From Caldisericia bacterium (lineage in GTDB: Bacteria; Caldisericota; Caldisericia; UBA6126), in contig JAQVYZ010000087.1 in the NCBI GenBank assembly GCA_028708485.1, positions 1 through 5,389 of the forward strand: a stretch of DNA of 5,389 nucleotides. Reading direction: 5' to 3'. Below, piece by piece: positions 1 through 5,327 of this stretch. The notes beneath the pieces are model-generated. The model was not told where the DNA came from. It saw only the letters and a list, made by a program, of their open reading frames with translations, and did not search any database. Position 1 is the stretch's first letter. The number at the start of each line of letters is the position of its first letter. Made by a program: the position numbers and the translations under genes.

Positions 1-1
1 A

Positions 2-1579
2 TATATGCCTATCACCAAGGAAATGGAAAATATGCGGTATGGTGAATGGGCGATCTGTCTGAATGAACACCTGGTCAGAACGTTTACAACTCGCATTGCC
101 GCGATCAACCAAGGTGAAGAGGAAGCGATTAAGCAAGAAACCTTGGAGATAAGAGATGGTTTTGTCTACCTCCCGTTATTGCTGGAACAATACAAAATGT
201 ATGAGAATAATCGATTCACCTATAAAACATACAAAGAGTTTTATCTGTATCTGCTCGGGTATTTAAAGGAACTAAGCACTTATCCATCCATTCCGACCTA
301 TTTTGAGATCTATACTACCGATGATAACGAGATAGGTTTAAAGTGGAAGGACAATGCCATAGACGAAAAAGGATATCGGATATACCGCACAGAAGATCAG
401 AATGGAACATTTGACATCGTCGACGAAATAAAGAAAAATAGTTCTTTTTTTGCAGACAGCACTGCTGAGCCTGGAAAGACTTATTGGTATAAGATTAGTG
501 CATTTAACGATAACGGAGAGATGTTCACCCCCATATTATCGTTACAAGCGCCTTTAATTGAGCCAAAGAGTGTCAAAGATTTCCGATTGGAATCCGTGAA
601 AGGCCAAACTGTCAGCTTTTTATGGGAATACGACTCATTCTGTCATGGGTATATTCTCTATGAGATGCCAGAAAAAACAGAAATAGAAAGACTTAACAGC
701 GATAAACGTTCAGTACAACTGAATAATGTATCATTTGGTGAGCATCAATACCAATTGTTTGCTTATAACGAGTGGGAGGGGAAAAGAAAACTGAGTCGGG
801 AGAAGAATATTCTCTCCGTTACTGTGCTTTCACCCCCTCAAGACCTTCAAGCTAAAGCAACCGGAACTGATTCGATCGAGCTATCTTGGTCTTTATCAAG
901 TGACAAGGTGGATAGAATAGAGGTAGTTCGAAAATCAGAAAACGAAGAGTACAAAGTAGTGAAAGAGTTAGGATACGTTAACCAATACTCTGATACCTCT
1001 CTACTCCCCGATACCGAATACGAGTACAAACTGGTAGCTTGGATAGGATCTCTAATCTGTTCCGATGCATCTCAATCTGTCAAAGCGAGAACAGAAAAGA
1101 AAAAAGAGCCGGAACCTCCTCGGGAAGAAAAGATTGTCCTTCGCTTCCGGGTAGGCAATCAAACCTATCATGTGAATGAAGAAACCAAAGAAATGGATGT
1201 AGCTCCTTTGATCATGGAAGGTAGAGTGTTTCTCCCGATACGGTATGTCACCAATCCTTTAGGTGCTGAGATCATGTGGGATGCCCAACAGCAGAAAACT
1301 ACCATTCAGCTGAATACTATCATCATCGAACTCTGGATAGGCAAATCTACTGCTAAGATCAATGGAGTAGATACACCTATCGATGCAAACAACCAAAATA
1401 TCAAACCAGTGATCATAGCCGGAAGAACCTTCCTTCCCTTACGCTTCGTCGGTGAATCCTTAGACTGTGAAATCCAATGGGATGCTACCACCCAGGAAGC
1501 GACACTAACATACAAGAAGAAAATAGGAGAGATTGGGAATTGCTTTTTAGGGATACCGGTGATCAGTCTATTATCCTAA
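2..1579 (+). CDS. Partial surface protein: DUF4932-like region, three FN3-like modules, C-terminal copper-amine-oxidase-type stalk domain
   Basis: This is the 3' part of a gene whose start lies before the window: the frame is open to the left edge and no RBS is visible before the first ATG (position 5), so that ATG is probably internal. Numbering from it, residues 1-92 (YGEWAICLNEHLVR, GFVYLPLLLEQ, YENNR) resemble the C-terminal part of DUF4932-type, metallopeptidase-like domains; any HExxH site would be upstream, and this call is tentative. Residues ~97-184, 186-275 and 277-364 look like FN3 modules, with GYRIYR, TYWYKISAFN and DTEYEYKLVAW strands. A charged Lys/Glu/Pro linker (365-376) leads to a stalk domain (378-505) with its two diagnostic repeats, GRVFLPIRYV...IMWDA and GRTFLPLRFV...IQWDA. 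Such domains are usually extracellular binding or spacer modules; no copper-enzyme catalytic domain is present. Residues 512-524 come from a palindromic repeat and are probably not ancestral. Export and surface location are inferred. Confidence 0.85.
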   Translation, partial: YMPITKEMENMRYGEWAICLNEHLVRTFTTRIAAINQGEEEAIKQETLEIRDGFVYLPLLLEQYKMYENNRFTYKTYKEFYLYLLGYLKELSTYPSIPTYFEIYTTDDNEIGLKWKDNAIDEKGYRIYRTEDQNGTFDIVDEIKKNSSFFADSTAEPGKTYWYKISAFNDNGEMFTPILSLQAPLIEPKSVKDFRLESVKGQTVSFLWEYDSFCHGYILYEMPEKTEIERLNSDKRSVQLNNVSFGEHQYQLFAYNEWEGKRKLSREKNILSVTVLSPPQDLQAKATGTDSIELSWSLSSDKVDRIEVVRKSENEEYKVVKELGYVNQYSDTSLLPDTEYEYKLVAWIGSLICSDASQSVKARTEKKKEPEPPREEKIVLRFRVGNQTYHVNEETKEMDVAPLIMEGRVFLPIRYVTNPLGAEIMWDAQQQKTTIQLNTIIIELWIGKSTAKINGVDTPIDANNQNIKPVIIAGRTFLPLRFVGESLDCEIQWDATTQEATLTYKKKIGEIGNCFLGIPVISLLS

Positions 1580-1586
1580 AAAGCAA
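1540..1586. repeat. Imperfect palindromic repeat, copy A (overlaps the end of the stalk-domain gene)
   Basis: Arms TTGCTTTTTAGG (1540-1551) and CCTAAAAAGCAA (1575-1586) are perfectly complementary over 12 bp. The stem continues as ATA/TAT past one bulged G, around a 16-base loop that contains GGTGATCAGTC. The gene's TAA stop (1577-1579) lies inside the right arm. The ends TTTTAGG/CCTAAAA and the core GGTGA-CAGTC are shared with the palindrome at 5279-5315, so both appear to belong to one family. No T-run follows, so it is not a standard intrinsic terminator. Confidence 0.75.
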
Positions 1587-1616
1587 ACTTTTGGAACAGT
1601 ATGGTATTCTAAAAGT
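1587..1616. repeat. Diverged palindromic repeat, copy B (abuts copy A)
   Basis: The left arm ACTTTTGGAACA (1587-1598) and right arm TATTCTAAAAGT (1605-1616) pair over 12 positions with two mismatches, around the loop GTATGG. The outer ends ACTTTT and AAAAGT equal the outer ends of the perfect palindrome at 5279-5315, and GGAACAG resembles its GGACAGG. It starts on the base after copy A. The right arm can also pair with ACTTTTAG (1620-1627) in a second, 8-bp perfect hairpin (CTAAAAGT, CAT, ACTTTTAG). Family membership is inferred from this short match. Confidence 0.5.
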
Positions 1617-1625
1617 CATACTTTT

Positions 1626-1673
1626 AGCTTTATTAATAATTGACAATTTACATTTTATTTGTAAAATAAAGCT
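1626..1673. repeat. 9-bp inverted repeat flanking the ATPase promoter
   Basis: AGCTTTATT (1626-1634) and AATAAAGCT (1665-1673) are exact reverse complements, 30 bases apart, and the right arm ends on the base before the ATPase ATG. A second small inverted repeat lies inside it (TTTACA 1647-1652, TGTAAA 1660-1665), between the -35 and -10 boxes and overlapping the -10. These could be operator-like sites or the ends of a small inserted element. In sequence this AT-rich, chance is also possible. Confidence 0.4.
1640..1667 (+). promoter_or_regulatory. Predicted sigma-70 promoter of the ATPase gene, likely giving a leaderless mRNA
   Basis: A perfect -35 box TTGACA (1640-1645) and a 5/6 -10 box TAAAAT (1662-1667) are 16 bases apart. 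Transcription would be expected about 7 bases after the -10, at or next to position 1674, which is the A of the ATPase start codon. No Shine-Dalgarno motif precedes that ATG, which fits a leaderless transcript. Confidence 0.6.
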
Positions 1674-2846
1674 ATGAAACCGAGAAAAATTCTTGAAGAT
1701 ATAGAAAATGCAATCACACTTGCTCAGAAAAAGATTGTATTTATCTGGGGACCAAGACAAATTGGAAAAAGCACTATTCTGAATCATCTGTATAAAAAAT
1801 ATGGTGGGAGCTACTTTAATTTTGACAATATTGAAGATCAAAAGCTTTTTATTCCAGAATTTTCAAAGTTGATATCTTCTATTCGATTAAAAAGTAATCG
1901 TGATGCAAGCAGATTTATCTTTATAGATGAAGTTCAGAAATATCCGGAATCAACACAATCAATAAAATTGCTTGCTGACAGCTCTGAGTATATTATTCTA
2001 GCTACAGGTTCATCGGAGATGCGTGCAAAAACAAATCACTTTGACACTCTCGCCGGTCGGTATAGAGAATTTACGCTCTTTCCTCTTACAGTGGATGAGT
2101 TTGCCATATTCAATCATAATAATTTTCATTTTACTCCCCATCCCGATTTTGCCGAAACACAATATCTTTCCCAGTATCTTGATGAAATGATGATTTATGG
2201 CAGTTATCCCGGAGTAACGCTGGCAAAACCTAAAGATAAAATTGAAGAATTGAAAAACATCGCTCAAAATAGCGTGATAAAAGATATTGTGAATATTTAT
2301 GAATTAAGAAATACTGATTTAGTCTATAATCTGCTAAGATTATTAGCCATGCAGATAGGAAACTTAATTAATATTACTGAACTATCCTCTTCATTGGGAT
2401 CAACTAAGGCAACTATCAGTAATTACTTGTCAATACTTGAAAAAAATCGGATTATCTACAGGCTTGAGCCATATAAAAGCAACAAAAGAAGAGGCTATCT
2501 GGAAAGAAAAAAAGTATTTTTTATTGATCTTGGAATACGCAATGCTTTTATCGATGATTTCAGACCGCTTAACCTTCGTCGGGATAGCGGAGCAGTTTTT
2601 GAAAACTTAGTGGTTATCGGAGCGATTCGCCAAAGTGATTACAGGAAAGATCATGGCAAGTTTTATTACTTTAGGGAGATAGGTGGAAACCAGAAAGAGG
2701 TTGATTTGATCATAGAATCGGTAAATGGAGACAAAGCTGCTTTTGAAATAAAGCTATCAGGCAGAAAAATCAACCATTTTCCCGATTTAGGCATTCATAC
2801 ATACAAAAGCATCACCAAAGAAAATGCTACAGAACTGTTGGTTTAA
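1674..2846 (+). CDS. AAA_14/DUF4143 family ATPase with nuclease-like C-terminus
   Basis: The 390-residue protein matches the common 'ATP-binding protein, AAA_14 plus DUF4143' family, whose cellular role is not established. An N-terminal helix leads to Walker A GPRQIGKST (26-34), Walker B FIFIDEVQ (81-88), a sensor-like ILATGSS (108-114) and the family signature AGRYREFTLFPLTVDEF (127-143). GSYPGV (176-181) marks the start of the DUF4143 part. Residues ~230-262 look like a winged helix-turn-helix (ITELSSSLGSTKATISNYL). The C-terminus carries a restriction-endonuclease-like pattern: E310, EVDLII (342-347) and EIK (358-360). Length is normal and no frameshift is seen. The start is fixed by an in-frame TAA at 1662-1664; there is no RBS, and a promoter ends about 6 bases upstream. 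The gene looks more AT-rich than its neighbours and is followed by toxin-gene debris, suggesting horizontal acquisition. No transmembrane segment is seen. Nuclease activity is unproven. Confidence 0.9.
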   Translation: MKPRKILEDIENAITLAQKKIVFIWGPRQIGKSTILNHLYKKYGGSYFNFDNIEDQKLFIPEFSKLISSIRLKSNRDASRFIFIDEVQKYPESTQSIKLLADSSEYIILATGSSEMRAKTNHFDTLAGRYREFTLFPLTVDEFAIFNHNNFHFTPHPDFAETQYLSQYLDEMMIYGSYPGVTLAKPKDKIEELKNIAQNSVIKDIVNIYELRNTDLVYNLLRLLAMQIGNLINITELSSSLGSTKATISNYLSILEKNRIIYRLEPYKSNKRRGYLERKKVFFIDLGIRNAFIDDFRPLNLRRDSGAVFENLVVIGAIRQSDYRKDHGKFYYFREIGGNQKEVDLIIESVNGDKAAFEIKLSGRKINHFPDLGIHTYKSITKENATELLV

Positions 2847-2879
2847 TTAAAAGCCAATACTACGAATCAGATATCAATT

Positions 2880-3072
2880 GGAAATAAACAGATCCATTAC
2901 CTGCTTAAAATTCTTGCTAAGAATCAGTTTGAGCTATATCCTTTCTATGAAAAACTGACAGGAGATCTGTCGGGAGCCTTTTCAAGGCATGTAAACCACC
3001 AACATCGATTGATTTATTCTGTTCATTCCGAACAAAAGGTTGCAAAGATTAATCAACCATTACACAGAATAG
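2880..3072 (+). pseudogene. Remnant of a Txe/YoeB-type toxin (RelE-superfamily mRNA interferase) gene
   Basis: Reading on in the ATPase frame after its stop gives IHYLLKILAKNQ, then YEKLTGDLSGAFSR and NHQHRLIYSV. These closely match the middle and end of Txe/YoeB toxins (typically YEKL-G-LSGAYSRRIN-QHRLVY), which are ~85-90-residue ribosome-dependent endoribonucleases usually paired with a Phd/YefM antitoxin. The first ~25 residues and any start codon are missing. Near the end, after VAKI, the frame is broken: in another frame 3058-3072 reads HYTE-stop, the expected toxin C-terminus with the catalytic His-Tyr pair. Seven bases separate the two blocks, so a small deletion seems to have removed the Trp-containing segment. 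No antitoxin gene is visible upstream, where the ATPase gene now lies. The original frame stays open to a TGA at 3141-3143 without further similarity. The left boundary is approximate. Confidence 0.75.
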
Positions 3073-3088
3073 GTGACTCACCAAAAGT
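3071..3088. repeat. Possible fragment of the palindromic repeat family
   Basis: AGGTGAC (3071-3077), then CC and AAAAGT (3081-3088), match the core and right end of the repeat at 5279-5315 read on its minus strand, with the middle missing. GGTGA-C-TCACC (3072-3082) is itself an 11-base palindrome. It touches the stop codon of the toxin remnant. The match is short and may be chance. Confidence 0.2.
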
Positions 3089-3336
3089 GTGTATTGAATG
3101 TTACAAAAATATGTGTAAAAGAAATGAGTATAATGATGTATGAAAAATAGACCTGAAGTAACAACGTTTTTATGGCTTTTGATATGGGAAAGATCGAGTA
3201 AAAAACCTATTGAACACGAAATATTTCTGTTTCTTGCTTCATGCATGAGCTGCTTTTGATAATACTTCTAAGAGAAGCTTGAGTCAATGAAAGGCAGAAA
3301 ACTTATTTCTAGAATATAATTGTATTTGAGAGTGCG
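3089..3336. other. Intergenic stretch without recognisable gene
   Basis: Together with its flanks this leaves ~300 bases between the toxin remnant (ends 3072) and the hydrolase start (3373). I see no RNA gene and no complete CDS with an RBS. A short plus-strand frame at 3144-3260 (EVTTFLWLLIWERSSKKP and onward, stop TGA) lacks a start codon and a recognisable match; it may be old gene debris. A small CTTCT-AAG-AGAAG hairpin lies near 3266-3278. The 3' end holds the hydrolase promoter. Confidence 0.45.
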
Positions 3337-3345
3337 TGGTATAAT
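3337..3345 (+). promoter_or_regulatory. Extended -10 promoter of the glycoside hydrolase gene
   Basis: TGGTATAAT matches the extended -10 form TGnTATAAT exactly. No good -35 box lies at 16-18 bases; the nearest TTGTAT (3320-3325) leaves only 14. Extended -10 promoters tolerate a weak -35. The expected start near 3352 would give a leader of about 20 bases carrying the RBS. Confidence 0.6.
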
Positions 3346-3362
3346 GACTGAACAATAATTTT

Positions 3363-3368
3363 GGAGGG
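3363..3368 (+). promoter_or_regulatory. Shine-Dalgarno site that fixes the hydrolase start
   Basis: GGAGGG lies 4 bases (GGAGG: 5) before ATG 3373. An in-frame TTG at 3361 overlaps this site and so is not the likely start. Confidence 0.8.
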
Positions 3369-3372
3369 AGAA

Positions 3373-4740
3373 ATGAAACAAGTTCATTTTTTCTGCACTA
3401 TAATTGTTATTCTGGTTGCGCTATCCTTGATGAGTTGTGAGTATAAAGATTATATCAATGGTTCGCACCATTTTGGTGTGAATTATGTGTACCACAGTAT
3501 GCAAAGAGAAGCCAAACAAACCGGTATCAGTGAGACAGAATATATTTCCAGACAGAATAAGAAATTGGACGATCTGGGAGTAGGGTGGATCAGAAGTGCA
3601 GGACATGGTGATCTGACTTCTTTGCATTGGGCTACGGTTGAAAAAGAGGAAGGGGTATTCGATTTCCGTTTACATGATGCCAGGGTGAGAGATGCTCAGG
3701 ATTATTTCCTGTCCGTTCTCGGAACTGTTGATTTCAGCGTTGTGCCGGATTTTGCCAAAGAAGCGGGAAAGCACTGCAATGAGGAAAAATACCTGCGGTA
3801 TCTTCACGCGGTTGTGGAGCGTTATGATGGGGATGGGATTGATGATATGGAAGGATTGTTGCTTCCCATTAAATTCTGGGAGATCGGGAATGAGACCTTG
3901 AACAAACAGATGTTTGATGGAACCTCGGTTGATTATGCGAAGATGCTTCAAATCAGTTATCAAAGCATCAAAGAAAATGACCCGGAGAGTTTTGTGCTCA
4001 TCGGGGGATGGGTAACTGGCGCCAACAGCTCGGAAAAGTTTCAACAGTCACTGAGTGAATTCGAGGCGGTATTACAGAATAACGGCGGTCAATATTTTGA
4101 TGTGATGAACTTTCATAATTATACCGACAATTGTGATTTTAGGATGTATGAGCACGTAGAGGGATTTAAAAATGTTTTGGCCAAATATGGATTTACAAAG
4201 CCAATGTGGATAACAGAAACCAATACCAAAACACACAAAGAGCGTAAAAACGGTAAGATTATCGAGCATTTACTGGAACAACAATCTCAGGACATTATCA
4301 AACGATTTGTGACTGCTTTTGATGCCGGAGTGGATGTCGTATTCTGGCATGGATTGGATGATTCCGGAGAAAATAATCCTGGTGTTGGTTTTTTTGATGA
4401 AGAAGGGATTCCAAAGCCTATCTATTACAATTTGAATTACATGATTGAAAACATTGACACATTTAAAATCGTTGAAAGACTACCCATGACCAGCCAGGAT
4501 TATGCATATCGATTCCAAACCATGAACAATATTGTCATTGTAGCCTGGACAGAACAGGATAAGAATGTATCACTTGACCTGAGTGGCCTTATTGAGGAGA
4601 AATTTGTCAATATCAGTTATGCGATTACCAAGGAGGGTCAGTCAGCTCTGCAAACTGAATTAACACCTGTGAATCAGATTAAGCTATCCAAGACACCATT
4701 GTTCATCACAATCCCCTGCGAAACCTGCGACTGTTCCTAA
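3373..4740 (+). CDS. Lipoprotein glycoside hydrolase, GH-A clan (GH39-like TIM barrel)
   Basis: The 455-residue protein begins with a lipoprotein signal peptide: MKQ, a hydrophobic core (FFCTIIVILVALSL) and lipobox LMSC with the lipidated Cys at residue 22, so it is probably anchored outside the cytoplasmic membrane. The body looks like a clan GH-A (beta/alpha)8 barrel. Hallmarks are RSAGHGDLTSLHWATVEKEE early on (typical of GH39/GH5-type enzymes), WEIGNE (169-174) with E174 as likely acid/base, FHNY (247-250), WITETN (279-284) with E282 as likely nucleophile, and FWHGLDD (324-330) on a late strand. Residues ~360-450 form a small beta-rich C-terminal domain, as in GH39/GH51 enzymes. Both catalytic glutamates are present, so activity is plausible; the substrate (a xyloside, arabinoside or other glycan) cannot be told. 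The final CETCDCS is Cys-rich and encoded by repeat-like DNA overlapping the convergent gene. It has its own promoter and no sugar-utilisation neighbours in view. Confidence 0.8.
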   Translation: MKQVHFFCTIIVILVALSLMSCEYKDYINGSHHFGVNYVYHSMQREAKQTGISETEYISRQNKKLDDLGVGWIRSAGHGDLTSLHWATVEKEEGVFDFRLHDARVRDAQDYFLSVLGTVDFSVVPDFAKEAGKHCNEEKYLRYLHAVVERYDGDGIDDMEGLLLPIKFWEIGNETLNKQMFDGTSVDYAKMLQISYQSIKENDPESFVLIGGWVTGANSSEKFQQSLSEFEAVLQNNGGQYFDVMNFHNYTDNCDFRMYEHVEGFKNVLAKYGFTKPMWITETNTKTHKERKNGKIIEHLLEQQSQDIIKRFVTAFDAGVDVVFWHGLDDSGENNPGVGFFDEEGIPKPIYYNLNYMIENIDTFKIVERLPMTSQDYAYRFQTMNNIVIVAWTEQDKNVSLDLSGLIEEKFVNISYAITKEGQSALQTELTPVNQIKLSKTPLFITIPCETCDCS

Positions 4741-5266
4741 TCTTCCTAAAAAATTGATTTTTCGTGATCACATAACTGAATTGGGTAATTGGTTTATCAT
4801 GAAAAGGATCCGTTTCAATCAGGTCGCCTTCAGGATATCTCTTCATACCTGCTTTTTCAAGAATCCGTTTGCTAGCGATATTACCCTCGTAAGTTCCAGC
4901 TATCACTTTTTCAAGTGTTAATCTTTGAAAGCAATAATGAAGCCCCAAAACAAAAGCTCTGAAACCAAAACTTTTATTTCTGAAGTCTTTAAATATCCAG
5001 ATAGCCAGATCATTTTCGAATTCTGGAGGAGATAATCTGATGGCTCCTACTATTTGGTTATTCTTTTTGACCAAAAGAGAGCCATAAAACGGAAATCGTG
5101 AGATATCCTCTTGCCGGAACTCTTCAAAACTTTCCGAAAATACTGTATTGTAGCCAATTTGGGTATCAAGGTCCTGCCAGCATAAAAACATATTCCAGTC
5201 ATCATCATGCGTATAAGATAGTAAAGCAATTTCTTCATCCTCGATCAGGACCTCTCTTAAGTTCAT
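4706..5266 (-). CDS. GNAT-family N-acetyltransferase (RimJ/RimL-like)
   Basis: The 186-residue protein has the GNAT fold pattern used to move an acetyl group from acetyl-CoA to an amine. A central beta segment (GSLLVKKNNQIVGAIRLSP, 62-80) is followed by motif A (LAIWIFKDFRNKSFGFRAF, 87-105) and motif B (NIASKRILEKAGMKR, 129-143), a strong signature of the RimJ/RimL-like group. The usual R-G-x-G-x-G/A loop reads RNKSFG, with Ser at the first conserved Gly. The substrate is unknown. I chose ATG 5266 because AAGGA lies 5 bases upstream; a longer frame starting inside the palindrome (ATG 5302) has no RBS. The basic tail after YVITKNQF (RKIRNSRRFRRGL) exceeds the usual fold and is partly encoded by repeat-like DNA. 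The gene is convergent with the hydrolase gene and overlaps its 3' end by 35 bases. Confidence 0.85.
   Translation of the reverse strand: MNLREVLIEDEEIALLSYTHDDDWNMFLCWQDLDTQIGYNTVFSESFEEFRQEDISRFPFYGSLLVKKNNQIVGAIRLSPPEFENDLAIWIFKDFRNKSFGFRAFVLGLHYCFQRLTLEKVIAGTYEGNIASKRILEKAGMKRYPEGDLIETDPFHDKPITQFSYVITKNQFFRKIRNSRRFRRGL
4708..4750. repeat. Repeat-like element at the convergent gene ends
   Basis: ACAATC (4708-4713) and GACTGT (4729-4734) form an inverted repeat with one mismatch (a G-U wobble in minus-strand RNA). Between and inside them CCTGCGA occurs twice, 9 bases apart (4715-4721 and 4724-4730). CCCCTG and the trailing TTCCTAAAA recall CCCCTG and TCCTAAAA in the palindrome at 5279-5315. 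It covers the stop codon of the hydrolase gene and the last codons of the GNAT gene. Membership in the same repeat family is only suggestive. Confidence 0.35.
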
Positions 5267-5271
5267 AACAT

Positions 5272-5278
5272 TCCTTTC
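5272..5278 (-). promoter_or_regulatory. Ribosome-binding site of the GNAT gene
   Basis: On the minus strand GAAAGGA (5278 down to 5272) lies 5 bases before ATG 5266. It begins on the base next to the palindrome at 5279-5315 and supports the shorter GNAT start. Confidence 0.65.
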
Positions 5279-5315
5279 ACTTTTAGGACAGGGGACTGTC
5301 ACCTGTCCTAAAAGT
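5279..5315. repeat. Perfect palindromic repeat, copy with 14-bp arms
   Basis: Arms ACTTTTAGGACAGG (5279-5292) and CCTGTCCTAAAAGT (5302-5315) are perfect reverse complements around the 9-base loop GGACTGTCA. GGACAGG-type palindromes with a GTGACAGTC core are widespread dispersed repeats in bacterial genomes (REP/MITE-like), which is background knowledge rather than a search result. No T-run follows on either strand, so it is not a classic terminator. In the GNAT mRNA it would form a strong hairpin ending next to the RBS. Confidence 0.85.
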
Positions 5316-5327
5316 TTAAAGATAGAA

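Noticed and set aside
1540..1586. Copy A as a Rho-independent terminator of the stalk-domain gene
   Set aside because: The stem is AT-rich and is followed by ACTTTTGG rather than a T-run; on the other strand there is no T-run either. A repeat explains it better.
2844..3143. Readthrough fusion of the ATPase and toxin-like sequence
   Set aside because: The frame continues past the TAA, but no recoding signal is visible and the toxin part is incomplete and frameshifted, so a remnant is more likely.
3049..3246. 65-codon minus-strand open frame in the intergenic stretch
   Set aside because: It overlaps the toxin remnant antisense, has low-complexity His/Phe-rich sequence and no recognisable family.
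3361..3375. TTG at 3361 as start of the hydrolase
   Set aside because: It overlaps the GGAGG ribosome-binding site, and the ATG at 3373 has ideal spacing and a better signal peptide start.
3670..4044. 124-codon minus-strand open frame inside the hydrolase gene
   Set aside because: It is the antisense shadow of a gene with clear catalytic motifs; no RBS or recognisable domain.
4748..4762. AAAAAT-TG-ATTTTT as a terminator between the convergent genes
   Set aside because: The stem is only A-T pairs with a 2-base loop, too weak to act as an intrinsic terminator, and it lies within the GNAT coding region.
5264..5302. ATG at 5302 as start of the GNAT protein
   Set aside because: It lies inside the palindrome with no RBS; AAGGA is correctly spaced before ATG 5266, where similarity to the family begins.
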